This document shows, piece by piece, positions 37,801 to 45,992 of a DNA stretch of 64,000 bases. The DNA comes from Ruania albidiflava DSM 18029 (GTDB lineage Bacteria > Actinomycetota > Actinomycetes > Actinomycetales > Beutenbergiaceae): the NCBI RefSeq assembly GCF_000421225.1, contig NZ_ATWL01000005.1, positions 124,001-188,000 of the forward strand. The letters run 5' to 3'. The stretch's first letter is position 1; the number at the start of each line of letters is the position of its first letter. Both the position numbers and the translations under genes were made by a program. The notes under the pieces are model-generated. The model had not been told where the DNA came from. It saw only the letters and a program-made list of their open reading frames with translations, and made no database searches.

Positions 37801-38199
37801 ACCGCCCTGGAGAACAACCGGTCGAGCTTCGTGACGATCTTCGCCGGCTACACCGCGGACATGGAGCAGCTCCTCGACCGGAACCCCGGGCTCCGTTCAC
37901 GTGTTCCGCACCGGATCACGTTCCCCGACTACACCCCGGACGAGGTCGGCATCATCGCCGCCGACCGGCTCGCGAAGAGCTGGGAGGTCAACCGTGATCT
38001 CGTGCGCGAGGTCGCCACGCAGCGCTACCTGCTCCTCCCGGACGAGGAGCGGGGCAACGCCCGCTGGGCCCGCACCTTCGCCGAGAGCATCGAGCAGGCC
38101 CACCGCCGCTGGATCCTGGAGCACGACGTGCCCGACGAGGAGCTCCGGCACATCAACGACCAGGTGGTGGAGGCCTACCGGCCGGCCGCAGAGGGCTAG
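34807..38199 (+). CDS. Tandem CbxX/EccA-type AAA ATPase fused to two beta-helix domains
   Basis: A 1130-aa protein of unusual make-up. Residues 1-280 and about 294-560 look like two copies of a right-handed beta-helix domain. The copies begin alike, AVTAARPGDVLVLDAGTYEV and AVQSQLREGDTLLLEEGEYT, and both continue with an SNLTL or ANLTL strand. A Pro/Ala/Asp linker leads to two CbxX/CfqX AAA modules. Each has GGPGTGKTTVAR (Walker A near residues 640 and 911) and a Walker B (LLFIDEAYGL, VLFIDEAYQM), plus NPGLRSR near the sensor region. CbxX AAAs include Rubisco activase CbbX and the type VII secretion ATPase EccA, but no Rubisco or ESX gene is nearby. It probably remodels an unknown partner recognised by the beta-helices. 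GTG 34807 follows a GGGAG-type site. Confidence 0.88.
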   Translation: MSTIRVGSGFLRRDLFSAVTAARPGDVLVLDAGTYEVPDGFTIGNLVMTGAGERTEVVIETAFNVTGHLKMSNLTLRSAPFKTAIHVNGQRARVDLENVDVASDPTARYVGIWVDRGSLTMAGSRIWTSSSKDTPLGTSVLVEAGASIWLTDTHCGSSIVQLKRGTGTLSNAVMGCLLLEDASRVTSRDVVQMGNAANRRVLVLADESTCSLATLRATDGWTEGVVENSLLRLASFLPAPGAETEKVVLHTSGRGLVHAPDDIVHIVDDDEPDRAEPAPAAPTVHTWRADAGLDWAAVQSQLREGDTLLLEEGEYTIPDAVVLDFDLQGKGRAGNIRLTASLSAQDGTARSVANLTLSGLPEHNYLRVSGGSEVTLSSVQVDQRGAGAFYPVHVEDGRLMMDGCELTGRSEEDFAASVNVAGGELVATSSEVGAAQLSDGGTAQLSDCGFSGIFADENTVVESHSELRHHLEPGKFACVVSTGARVELDRVVSDDPEFAVDVRGGTFAMTELVAADGAYVRVGGDGTVDRVPDWVEVLDAEGDEPDQTVQTSSEVAAAAPAGDDPAPAPNGSDVRARPEDETRQDEAGTGDPMAQIDALLGLQKVKKQIRSFLQTVEFNRAREAQGLPGVEMTLHSMFLGGPGTGKTTVARLLGQALHEAGVIPSAKFREVDPEKLISPNIGETAQKTRAVLDDALGGLLFIDEAYGLHQESGTNYGQQAVDTILKFMEDHRSEIVVVFAGYADKMQGLLGMNPGLRSRIPNEFEFEDYTDSEIVDIGLSMLAAEGYTLDEELYGQIIRRKYAATSDRSNGRWIRNRNEELQKVLISRVVETGASDTTSILDEDLHTFAGGDAASKEDRIEELLAELDGMLGLEPVKEFVRDLTVQVQADRRLARAGVITSQPSYHMVFAGGPGTGKTTVARIIAGLFHALGILERSYVEEVNPSRDLIGRYIGQTEQRTSQVIDQAMGGVLFIDEAYQMSSGDSANDFGPKALETLLTALENNRSSFVTIFAGYTADMEQLLDRNPGLRSRVPHRITFPDYTPDEVGIIAADRLAKSWEVNRDLVREVATQRYLLLPDEERGNARWARTFAESIEQAHRRWILEHDVPDEELRHINDQVVEAYRPAAEG

Positions 38200-38207
38200 G
38201 GAACCGG

Positions 38208-39344
38208 TCAGCGTGCGACCCAGGCTTCGGCCCGCTGGTCATAGCCCCTCGAGTGCGCCGGGCCGATCTGGACGGGCGTGAGCCACTGGGTGGCATCCGG
38301 CCCCCAGCCGGCGATCATGGTCGCCGTCTCTGCGTCCACCGCCAGGGCACGGGTGGCACCGGCGAGGTAGGCCGCAGTGGTCAGGTGCACCGCGTCGTAG
38401 GTCTCGGCGACCGCCGCCCAGTCCGGGACCACCCAGCGCCCGTCCCGGCCGGTGACCCGGTACCAGTCGTGCCGGCGCGAGCAGGTCACCTCCAGCGGGT
38501 GCGCCCGGCACAGGTCCACCCACACCTGCGGGTCGTCGATCTCCAGCACGCGCGCGCCCGCACGCGACTGGACCGCGGCGACCTGCACGTCCTCGGCGCC
38601 GCCAGCGTCCTCGGTGAGGTCAAGACCGAGCGGCACACCCTCGACCGCACGGGTGGACTGCACGCCGTCCGGGAAGGACCACCAGGTGCCGGAGATCGGG
38701 GCATCGACGTCCGCCGGCCGCAGGCCGGGGGTCGGTGACCAGCCCTCCCCCGGATAGTCCACCCGGTTCTCCCGGCGCATCCTGGCCGAGCGCTCCTCCT
38801 CGGCGAGCGCCCGGTCGCGCCACTCGGTCACCGAGCCGCTGCGCTCCCCCGGGTCGTGGCCCCACCAGCCGAGCGCCCACTGGTGATCGGCCATCGGCGC
38901 GGTCCACCAGTCGGGGGCGTGCGGGGCCAGCCAGGCGGCGACCCTGGCCAGGCCGTCGTCCAGCTCCCCGTGCCCGGCCAGCACGTCCTGGCCGTCCGGA
39001 GGCTGCCAGTACATCGCGGTGGCCACCGAGTCGGCGAGCGCCTCGGCGACGTGCACCTGGCTCGGGCCGGCCGCGGGCAGCGGCACCTGCGTCAACAGCC
39101 CGGCAATCTCGGCGACCCTGGGTACTGGACGGGCATCCTCGGTTGCTCGGGCGGCGTCCATCTCCTCCTGCGTCGTCCCCGGAGGGAACGCCATCAGCCG
39201 CTGCACCGAGGTCCCCTTGCCGGGATCCAGCTCGTAGCCCCGGTCGAACGCGGCGTAGGAGAGCACGTGATCGAGCCGGCAGGCCAGATCCAGGCACAGC
39301 CGCCGCCCGCGAGGTCCGACGGTGAGCAGCTCTGCACGCACCAC
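38208..39344 (-). CDS. Hypothetical protein, Trp-rich, family unknown
   Basis: A 378-aa soluble protein starting at GTG 39344, with no signal peptide or membrane segment. It is rich in Trp and acidic residues. The C-terminal part, from WYRVTGRDGRWVVPDWAAVA, contains a segment about a mean over VDAETATMIAGWGPDATQW. I recognise no motif. It converges on the AAA gene with only 8 bp between stops, so the two are not co-transcribed. Confidence 0.7.
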   Translation of the reverse strand: MVRAELLTVGPRGRRLCLDLACRLDHVLSYAAFDRGYELDPGKGTSVQRLMAFPPGTTQEEMDAARATEDARPVPRVAEIAGLLTQVPLPAAGPSQVHVAEALADSVATAMYWQPPDGQDVLAGHGELDDGLARVAAWLAPHAPDWWTAPMADHQWALGWWGHDPGERSGSVTEWRDRALAEEERSARMRRENRVDYPGEGWSPTPGLRPADVDAPISGTWWSFPDGVQSTRAVEGVPLGLDLTEDAGGAEDVQVAAVQSRAGARVLEIDDPQVWVDLCRAHPLEVTCSRRHDWYRVTGRDGRWVVPDWAAVAETYDAVHLTTAAYLAGATRALAVDAETATMIAGWGPDATQWLTPVQIGPAHSRGYDQRAEAWVAR

Positions 39345-39400
39345 ACCAGGCTAGCGCGGCAGACCAGGCCTGGCCCCGCCGTCGAACGCGGAAAGGGCTC

Positions 39401-39745
39401 CTACCAGAGCACGGCGATGGCGACGTTGGCCACCGTGAGGCCCGCGATACCGCCGAGGTAGCCCTTGGTGACCTTCTCCTGGTTCCGGTCGCCGTAGATG
39501 ACCATGCCGGTGACCACCAGGGCGATCAGCAGCTTGATGCCCATCTTGATGTTGTTCGGCTCCGGTCCGGCAACGCCCGCCGAGCCCAGGCCCATCATGA
39601 TCAGACCTGCGACCAGCGCGGTGAGGATGCCGTGCAGCATGCCCTTGTTCATCGTGGACTCGCGCAGGCCGTAGATCGCGCCTCCGAGAACGAGGGCCCA
39701 ACCGATCAGGTGCAGGACGAGGACGATCCCGTAGACGATTTCCAT
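39401..39745 (-). CDS. Small four-helix membrane protein
   Basis: A 114-aa protein with four hydrophobic segments at about residues 4-26, 38-56, 68-84 and 94-113. It resembles small actinobacterial integral membrane proteins of unknown function. ATG at 39745. The NAD(P)-binding protein gene ends 15 bp upstream on the same strand, so they probably share a transcript. Confidence 0.78.
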   Translation of the reverse strand: MEIVYGIVLVLHLIGWALVLGGAIYGLRESTMNKGMLHGILTALVAGLIMMGLGSAGVAGPEPNNIKMGIKLLIALVVTGMVIYGDRNQEKVTKGYLGGIAGLTVANVAIAVLW

Positions 39746-39760
39746 GGTTCTGACGCTACG

Positions 39761-40435
39761 TCAGTTCACCGGCGGGGTCGACCTCCGGGCGGCCACCTGG
39801 TCCAGAACTGCTGTGATGCTGGTCTCACCGTTGACGAACGGGATCGTGGTGCCAGCGGTGTCCGGTCGGGTGAGCACCTCGGCAGCCACGGCGGCCACGT
39901 CGTCCCGGGTGATGTCACCGCGCTCGTCGGCCAGCGTGATGCGGCCGGTCCCGGGCTCGTCGGTGAGCCGGCTGGGCTGCAGGATGGTCCAGTGCAGGGC
40001 GGTGCCGCGCAGGTGCTCGTCGGCGGCCGCCTTGGCCTCGGCGTAGGGGAAGAAGCTGGAGTCCTCGGGCACCCCGTGGTCGGTGCGCGCCCCCAGGTAG
40101 GAGACCATCACGAACCGCATCACGGCGGCGAGCTGGGCGGCGTCCATCGTGCGGATCGCGGCATCCCGGTCCACAGCGTAGGTGCGATCCGGGTTCCCGC
40201 CGCCCGCGCCGGCGGACCAGACCACCGCGTCGTGCCCGGCGATCACCTCGGCGATCTTGGTGCCGGACAGGGTCTCCACGTCAGCGACTACCGCACGGGC
40301 GCCGGTGGCCTCCACCTCGGCGGTGTGGTCGGGGTTGCGGATGACGGCGGTGACCTCCTCACCGCGGTCGGTGAGCAGGCGGGCGAGCCGGAGGGCGACC
40401 TTGCCGTGGCCGCCGATGATGGCGATACGTGTCAT
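39761..40435 (-). CDS. NAD(P)-binding protein, NmrA/atypical SDR type
   Basis: A 224-aa Rossmann-fold protein. IAIIGGHGKVALRLARLL at the N-terminus is the dinucleotide-binding motif; VMVSYLGA and FFPYAEAKAAADEHL give the Tyr/Lys region of atypical short-chain dehydrogenases. These proteins act as NAD(P)H-dependent reductases or redox sensors; the substrate is unknown. ATG at 40435. Confidence 0.82.
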   Translation of the reverse strand: MTRIAIIGGHGKVALRLARLLTDRGEEVTAVIRNPDHTAEVEATGARAVVADVETLSGTKIAEVIAGHDAVVWSAGAGGGNPDRTYAVDRDAAIRTMDAAQLAAVMRFVMVSYLGARTDHGVPEDSSFFPYAEAKAAADEHLRGTALHWTILQPSRLTDEPGTGRITLADERGDITRDDVAAVAAEVLTRPDTAGTTIPFVNGETSITAVLDQVAARRSTPPVN

Positions 40436-40485
40436 GGCTCCACGCTAGCGCGGGCCGGCCCGGTCGCGCGCTCCGGCAGACGGCC

Positions 40486-40553
40486 GTCTGCAGCACGGAT
40501 CGGACTTGGATGCACTCCCGGGAGCACCGCAGATGCCGATCCGTGCTGCAGAC
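40486..40553. repeat. 18-bp inverted repeat with nested palindrome
   Basis: Perfect arms 40486-40503 and 40536-40553 (GTCTGCAGCACGGATCGG and its complement) flank 32 bp with a smaller CTCCCGGGAG palindrome inside. It lies just after the stop of the response regulator gene and before the next minus-strand gene, so it may terminate the two-component operon. Confidence 0.75.
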
Positions 40554-40567
40554 ACCTGGGCAGCCGG

Positions 40568-41218
40568 TCAGAGCAGCCGGCGTACCGCCGCCCAGCGGGT
40601 GAGCTCGTGCCGGGAGGACAGCTGCAGCTTGCGCAGCACCGCCGAGACGTGCGTCTCCACGGTCTTGATGGAGATGAACAGCTCGCTGGCCACTTCCCGG
40701 TAGGTGTACCCGCGAGCGATCAGCCGCATCACCTCCTGCTCGCGGGCGGAAAGACGGTCCAGCTCGTCGTCGGCGGTGGCCACGTCCGCGGGTGCGGTGC
40801 CGAAGGCGTCCAGCACGAAGCCGGCCAGCCGCGGGGAGAACACCGCGTCGCCGCCGGCCACCCGGCGGATCGCATCGGACAGGTCGGCGCCGATGATCGC
40901 CTTGGTCACGTACCCTCGCGCACCGGCGCGGATCACCGAGACCACGTCCTCAGCGGCGTCGGAGACGGACAGCGCGAGGAACCGCACCCGGTCCAGCACG
41001 TCCGCGCAGCCGCGCAGCACCTCGGCCCCACCGCCGCCCTGCCCGCCGGGCAGGTGCACGTCGAGCAGCACCACGTCCGGCAGCTGCTGGTGGACCACGG
41101 CGATCGCGGACGGCACGTCAGCAGCCTCACCGACCACCTCCAGGTCGGCCTCGAGCTCGCTGCGCACCCCGGTGCGGATCATCCGGTGGTCGTCCACCAG
41201 AACCACTCGTAACGTCAT
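40568..41218 (-). CDS. LuxR/NarL-family response regulator
   Basis: A 216-aa response regulator. VVLVDDHRMIRTGV is the acidic pocket, VVLLDVHLPGG contains the phospho-acceptor Asp, and a Lys follows in GYVTKAI. The C-terminal LuxR helix-turn-helix spans LSAREQEVMRLIARGYTYRE to KTVETHVSAVLRKL. Its ATG overlaps the kinase stop by 4 bp, so the pair is translated together. Related MacR-like regulators control envelope genes; the PspC genes across the divergent gap are the likely targets. Confidence 0.93.
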   Translation of the reverse strand: MTLRVVLVDDHRMIRTGVRSELEADLEVVGEAADVPSAIAVVHQQLPDVVLLDVHLPGGQGGGGAEVLRGCADVLDRVRFLALSVSDAAEDVVSVIRAGARGYVTKAIIGADLSDAIRRVAGGDAVFSPRLAGFVLDAFGTAPADVATADDELDRLSAREQEVMRLIARGYTYREVASELFISIKTVETHVSAVLRKLQLSSRHELTRWAAVRRLL

Positions 41219-42525
41219 CGGTCCCCTCCTGACGGGCTGGTCGCGTGCCCTGCTGAGCTGGTTGCGTGCGGCATGGACAGGTGTACCTCGGTGCCGCGGT
41301 CGGTGCCGGTGCGGATGCCGGCGCGGCCGCCGTGCCGGGCCATCCGTTCATAGATCGAACCCCGGATGCCGTGCCGGTCCTCCGGGATGGTCTCCAGGTC
41401 GAAACCCTCGCCGCGGTCGCGGACGAACACCTCGGTGATGTCGGCACCGACCTCCACGTACACCGAGATCGGGGGCGCACCGTGCTTCACCGCGTTGATC
41501 AGCGCCTCCCGGGCTGCGGCGACCAGTGCGGTGGTGCGCTCGTCCGGGGCGGTGTCCCCGGCGGTGACCACGTCGATCGGCACCCCGCGGGCGTCCTCCA
41601 CCTCGGCGGCCACGTCCCGCAGCGCCTGCGCCACCGAGTCACCCTCCTCCGGGCGGTCGGTGTAGAGCCACTCGCGCAGCTCGCGTTCCTGCCCGCGGGC
41701 CATCTGCCGCACGAACTGCGGGTCGTCCGCGCGGGAGCGGATCAGGGAGAGGGTCTGCAGCACGGAGTCGTGCAGGTGGGCGGCGATGTCGGCGCGTTCC
41801 GCCTCCCGTTCCCGGGCTGCCCGTTCTGCCACCAGGTCCCGCCACAGCCGCAGCCCCAGGGGGGCGAGCACGAACGCGGTACCGGCCAGGATCGCCAGAC
41901 CGGCGAGCACACCGGTGACCACGTCACCGATCGGCCGGCCCTGGGCCACGAAGATCATCACGCCGAGGATCGCCAGCGCCACTCCGCCGCCCACGCGCAG
42001 CACCACCGAGCGGCGCCGCACCGGCTCCCCGGCCAGGCGCTGCTTCTCCACTGCGTCCAGCTGGCTCCAGGCCAGGCCCGCACCGGCAACCAGCACCAGC
42101 AGCGGCAGCACCCAGGTCATCCCACCGGCTGCACCGGTCTGCAGGGCCAGCAGCAGGGCCGCGACCAGCAACAGCGCTCCGCCGACCACCAGGTCGCCGG
42201 TGGGGCGGGAAGTGGTGCCAGCCCGTAGCCGCGGCACGAGCCGGGTCAGCCGGGTGGGGCGGGACTCCTCGGCAGCGGCGCGCGGGTCGCCGATCGGCAC
42301 GGTCACCACGAACCAGAGGTAGAGCGCCACCCCGGCGCCCGCCACGAGCGTGAGCAGCGCGAAGAGCCAGCGGACCAGGTGCGGTCGGACGCCCAGGTGT
42401 GCGGCCAACCCGGCGCACACCCCGAGCAGCACGCGCCCGGACAGCGGCCGGCGCAGCGGGAGTCGGCCAACCTGGTGGTCGGCACCCGCGAACGCGGCCG
42501 GGGTCCCCGGCGGTGGTGTGGTCAC
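41215..42525 (-). CDS. PspC-domain sensor histidine kinase
   Basis: A 436-aa kinase. The N-terminus is a PspC domain (RPLSGRVLLGVCAGLAAHLG near residue 25) with its membrane helix, followed by further hydrophobic segments. DIAAHLHDSVLQTLSLI is the HisKA_3 dimerisation helix with the phospho-acceptor His. EALINAVKHG and DRGEGFDLETI form the ATP-binding domain. This layout matches MacS-type envelope-stress kinases of actinobacteria. GTG 42525 gives VTTPPPGTP; an ATG 16 codons upstream is possible. It diverges from the PspC-domain gene at 42706 across 180 bp. Confidence 0.9.
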   Translation of the reverse strand: MTTPPPGTPAAFAGADHQVGRLPLRRPLSGRVLLGVCAGLAAHLGVRPHLVRWLFALLTLVAGAGVALYLWFVVTVPIGDPRAAAEESRPTRLTRLVPRLRAGTTSRPTGDLVVGGALLLVAALLLALQTGAAGGMTWVLPLLVLVAGAGLAWSQLDAVEKQRLAGEPVRRRSVVLRVGGGVALAILGVMIFVAQGRPIGDVVTGVLAGLAILAGTAFVLAPLGLRLWRDLVAERAAREREAERADIAAHLHDSVLQTLSLIRSRADDPQFVRQMARGQERELREWLYTDRPEEGDSVAQALRDVAAEVEDARGVPIDVVTAGDTAPDERTTALVAAAREALINAVKHGAPPISVYVEVGADITEVFVRDRGEGFDLETIPEDRHGIRGSIYERMARHGGRAGIRTGTDRGTEVHLSMPHATSSAGHATSPSGGDR

Positions 42526-42705
42526 GGTGCCATCGTGGCACGGTCCATCGCCGCAGAACGTGTCCGAAGGCACATCTTCGGCTCTCTGGCGCGGATTTCA
42601 GGGACCTTCCGGACCTGCCCCGCCGATCCCGGTCCGCCAGGATCAGGGACAGGTCAGGGTGTCCCCCGATACCGCTGGAGCGCTGCGGAAGGTTGACTTC
42701 TGGGT

Positions 42706-44328
42706 ATGACTTCCACACCTCCCCCACCTCCGCCGGCAGGACCCGGCGCGATGGACGGATTCTTCGACTCCCTGCGCCGGATGAACCTGCCCCGCAGCCA
42801 GGAGCGCTGGATCGGCGGCGTGGCCGGCGGGATCGGCGCTCGGTTGCGCATCGACCCGCTGATCGTGCGCGGCGTGTTCCTGGTGATCACTCTCTTCGGT
42901 GGTCTTGGGCTGCTCGTGTACGGGCTCGCGTGGGCGCTGCTCCCGGAGGCCGCGGACGGGCGCATCCACCTGCAGGAGGCGATCCGCGGTCGCTTCGACG
43001 CCGCCCTGGTGGGAGCGATCGTCTTCACGGTGATCGGGCTCTCCCGGGTCGGCTTCTGGTGGGACGGCTGGTTCGGCATCCCGTACATGATCGGGATGGT
43101 GGCACTGGTCGCTCTCGTGGTGGTGGTGGTCGCTGCGGTGCGCAGCTCGGGCAGCTCCCCGTCCTCGACGGCGCAGCCCGGGCAGGGCGGGTCCGTCCCG
43201 TTCTCGACGACGCACCCTGGGCAGGGCGGGCCGGTCCCGCCTGCTGCGGGACCAGCTGCTGCACCGGGAGCACGGCGCCACACGCCCCGCGGGTGCTCCA
43301 GCCCGGAGCAGACCGCAGCCGGGCCGTGGGCTGATGGGCCGTGGACCGACGCGGCTGCCGCACCGGGTGCCGAGCCGCACACCGAGCAGCAGTCCGACCC
43401 GTACCAGGAACCCGGGCCCGAGGCTGGCACCAGTGCGGACGACGTGGGCACGGCACCCACTGCCGAGGCGCCGGCTGCCCATTCCCAGCACAGCGCCTGG
43501 ACCAGCAGCCAGGACACGCACGGCGGTGGGGCGGCCGACCAGGGCGCCGGCTCGACCGGACACGGCGGCGCGCCGCCGACACCTCCTCCGCCGGTTCCCG
43601 CACCCGCACCCCAACCACCGAGGCCACCGGCCCGGCCCGGCCCGGGCCGGACGCTGGTGCGACTCACCTTCGGGCTGGCGCTGCTGGCGATCGCCGGGCT
43701 GGTACTGGCCGGTGAGTACCTCGACTGGACCACCAGGCCCTGGCTGATCGCCTTCGGCGGTGCGCTGGTGGTGATCGGGCTGGGTGCCACGGTCGCCGGC
43801 CTGCTCGGCCGCCGGTCCGCCTCGCTCGGCGTAGTCGGCACCCTGCTGGCGATCGTGCTGGTGCCCTGGGCGATCACCACGAACCTGTTCAGCGGCTACA
43901 ACTTCGTGGACACTGCCAGCTACGGCGACCACTCCTGGACTCCGCAGAGCACCGCCGAGACCGGCCACGGCTACCGGCTGACGGCCGGCAGCCTCGAGGT
44001 GGACCTCAGCGACCTGGTCGAGGAGACCGTGACGACACCGATCGAGATCGACATGGCAGCCGGTGAGGTCACGCTGCTGGTCCCGGACGGCATGCCGGTG
44101 ACGGTCACCGCGACCGGGCAGGGCGAGATCACCGCCCTCAACCTCGACGACTGGACCGCCGAGGTGGGCGGCGAGCCCCGCACCCTGAGCAGCCACACCG
44201 ACTTCGGGTGGATCGGTACCCGGCCACTGGTCGCGGAGCTGACCTCCCCGGAGGCCGCCGAGACCGAACCGATCGAGGTCAACATCGACGTCGCCTTCGG
44301 TTCGATCAACATCCGGGAGGTGCCATGA
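42706..44328 (+). CDS. PspC-domain envelope-stress membrane protein
   Basis: A 540-aa membrane protein. An N-terminal PspC domain (RWIGGVAGGIGARLRIDP near residue 35, then LLVYGLAWALLPE) leads to two or three membrane helices. A long Pro/Gly/Ala/Gln-rich linker covers about residues 145-305. A second membrane region has four hydrophobic segments. The C-terminal domain (about 420-540) looks like the LiaF/DUF2154-type beta structure, with IEIDMAAGEVTLLVPDGMPV and NIDVAFGSINI. It probably senses or answers envelope stress with the divergent kinase pair. Its stop overlaps the next gene (ATGA). Confidence 0.88.
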   Translation: MTSTPPPPPPAGPGAMDGFFDSLRRMNLPRSQERWIGGVAGGIGARLRIDPLIVRGVFLVITLFGGLGLLVYGLAWALLPEAADGRIHLQEAIRGRFDAALVGAIVFTVIGLSRVGFWWDGWFGIPYMIGMVALVALVVVVVAAVRSSGSSPSSTAQPGQGGSVPFSTTHPGQGGPVPPAAGPAAAPGARRHTPRGCSSPEQTAAGPWADGPWTDAAAAPGAEPHTEQQSDPYQEPGPEAGTSADDVGTAPTAEAPAAHSQHSAWTSSQDTHGGGAADQGAGSTGHGGAPPTPPPPVPAPAPQPPRPPARPGPGRTLVRLTFGLALLAIAGLVLAGEYLDWTTRPWLIAFGGALVVIGLGATVAGLLGRRSASLGVVGTLLAIVLVPWAITTNLFSGYNFVDTASYGDHSWTPQSTAETGHGYRLTAGSLEVDLSDLVEETVTTPIEIDMAAGEVTLLVPDGMPVTVTATGQGEITALNLDDWTAEVGGEPRTLSSHTDFGWIGTRPLVAELTSPEAAETEPIEVNIDVAFGSINIREVP

Positions 44329-44786
44329 CCGACCCCACCCACCCCATCCCAGCCAACGACGACTCAGACCCGACCCCCACGGAGGACATGATGCGCACCC
44401 CGACGACGTCCAGCCCACCGGAGACCGACTTCTTCGGCGAACCCGGTACCGGCCAGACCCATCCCGCGGCAACCGAACCGCTCGAGCCGGCCGAGTCCGC
44501 TGAGTTCGCGGAACCGACCGAGACCGTCAGCACAGGAGCGCACCGCCCCACGCTGGGAGACGGCCCGACCGTGACCTACGACGGCCCGCAGCAACCCGAG
44601 CCGGCCCGGGGGCCCCGGATGCGCAGCATCGCCTGGGGCCTGGTCATCGCCCTCCTCGGCGTGGTGGTGATCGCCGTCGGTCTGGGCGTGCGCCTGGACC
44701 TGCAGCTGGTGTTCATCGGCATCCTCGCCGTGGCCGGGCTGACCCTGCTGGTCGGCTCGCTGCTCGCCGGCGGCCGCAAGCGCTGA
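44325..44786 (+). CDS. Small membrane protein of the PspC operon
   Basis: A 153-aa protein with a disordered Pro/Thr/Glu-rich N-terminus (about 95 residues) and two C-terminal hydrophobic helices near residues 102-122 and 127-146, ending in Gly-Arg-Lys-Arg. Its ATG overlaps the upstream PspC gene stop, so it acts in the same operon. Function unknown. A strong hairpin follows 5 bp after the stop. Confidence 0.8.
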   Translation: MTDPTHPIPANDDSDPTPTEDMMRTPTTSSPPETDFFGEPGTGQTHPAATEPLEPAESAEFAEPTETVSTGAHRPTLGDGPTVTYDGPQQPEPARGPRMRSIAWGLVIALLGVVVIAVGLGVRLDLQLVFIGILAVAGLTLLVGSLLAGGRKR

Positions 44787-44790
44787 GACT

Positions 44791-44832
44791 GCCCGGCGTG
44801 GGTGAGCACAAGGGGTCTCACCCACGCCGGGC
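44791..44832 (+). terminator. Strong hairpin ending the PspC operon
   Basis: Perfect 16-bp arms (GCCCGGCGTGGGTGAG and its complement) with a 10-nt loop begin 5 bp after the stop. There is no U-tract. Position and stem strength point to a terminator before the glycosyltransferase gene. Confidence 0.75.
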
Positions 44833-44855
44833 GACGGTGATGAGAGGATCACCGC

Positions 44856-45992
44856 GTGCGCATCACCCACATCACCGACTCCTACCTGCCGCGGATGGGC
44901 GGGATCGAGGCCCAGGTGCACGGGCTGGCTTCCCGTCAGGCCCGGGCCGGGCACGAGGTGCACGTGCTCACCACCACCCCGGCCGCTCGCGGCGACCGCG
45001 GGCAGCGCACCGAGCACGACGGACCGCTGACGATCCACCGGGTCGCGGCGCGGATGCCCGGCCAGCTGCCGGTGCACCCCCGGGGTGCGCACCACTTCGA
45101 CAGGCTGCTCGCCCGGCTCCGGCCACAGGTGGCGCACCTGCACACCGGCATCCTCGCCCCGGTCACGCAGGCCACCTTCCCCACGCTGGTGCGGCACCGG
45201 GTGCCGACCGTGTTCACCCTGCACAGCGTGCTCGGTCGGTACCAGGTCGCCTTCGCCGCCCTGGACCGGTTGATCGGCTGGACCCGGTGGCCGGTGCTGT
45301 GGACCTCGGTGAGCGAGCTCGGCGCGGCACCGCTGCGAACGCTGGTCGGTGATCGCGGGCAGGTGCGGGTGCTGCACAACGGGGTGGACCTGACCGAGTG
45401 GCAGGTGCCCCGCACCGAACGGGGCGAGCGCACCGACCCGCGGGTGCACGCTGTGGTGGCCACCCGGTTCGCACCGCGCAAGCGGGTGCTGCCGCTGCTG
45501 CAGGTCTGCGCGGACGCGGTCGCCCAGCTTCCCGGTGACACGCTCCGGGTGACCATCGCCGGCGAGGGACCGCAGCTGGCCGAGGCGGCCCGCATCGTCG
45601 ACCGGCACCACCTGCAGCAGACCGTGAGCCTGCCCGGGCGGTTGACCCGCACCGAGCTGCAGGAGCTGTACGGCCGGGCGGACATCTACCTCGCCCCCGG
45701 GGTGGCGGACACGTTCTCGGTGGCGGTGCAGGAGGCGCAGGCCGCCGGGCTAGCGGTGCTCTCCCGGTCCCAGTCCGGGGCGGCGGAGACGCTGGAGCAC
45801 GAGGTCAGTGGCCTGCTCGCCGCCGATGACGAGGCGTTCACCGAGGGGCTGGTGCGCCTGGTGACCGAACCCGGCCTGCTGGAGGGCATCGTCGCGCACA
45901 ACCGCACCACGCCACCGGTGACCGTGTGGCCGCAGGTGCTGGCGCAGGTGGAGGACGCCTACGCCGAGGCGACGCGGATCGCCGGCCGCTGA
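44856..45992 (+). CDS. Glycosyltransferase family 4
   Basis: A 378-aa GT-B fold enzyme. The N-terminal domain begins ITDSYLPRMGGIEAQVHGLA, the usual acceptor-side glycine loop. The C-terminal domain has VATRFAPRKRVLPLL and GVADTFSVAVQEAQAAGLAV, the nucleotide-sugar-binding EX7E-type region (here partly altered). It probably builds a cell-envelope glycan or glycolipid. GTG 44856 follows GAGAGGA. Confidence 0.88.
   Translation: MRITHITDSYLPRMGGIEAQVHGLASRQARAGHEVHVLTTTPAARGDRGQRTEHDGPLTIHRVAARMPGQLPVHPRGAHHFDRLLARLRPQVAHLHTGILAPVTQATFPTLVRHRVPTVFTLHSVLGRYQVAFAALDRLIGWTRWPVLWTSVSELGAAPLRTLVGDRGQVRVLHNGVDLTEWQVPRTERGERTDPRVHAVVATRFAPRKRVLPLLQVCADAVAQLPGDTLRVTIAGEGPQLAEAARIVDRHHLQQTVSLPGRLTRTELQELYGRADIYLAPGVADTFSVAVQEAQAAGLAVLSRSQSGAAETLEHEVSGLLAADDEAFTEGLVRLVTEPGLLEGIVAHNRTTPPVTVWPQVLAQVEDAYAEATRIAGR

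Noticed and set aside
34807-38199. EccA and a type VII secretion locus
   Set aside because: The AAA modules are related, but the N-terminus is beta-helical rather than TPR, there are two AAA modules, and no ESX genes lie nearby.
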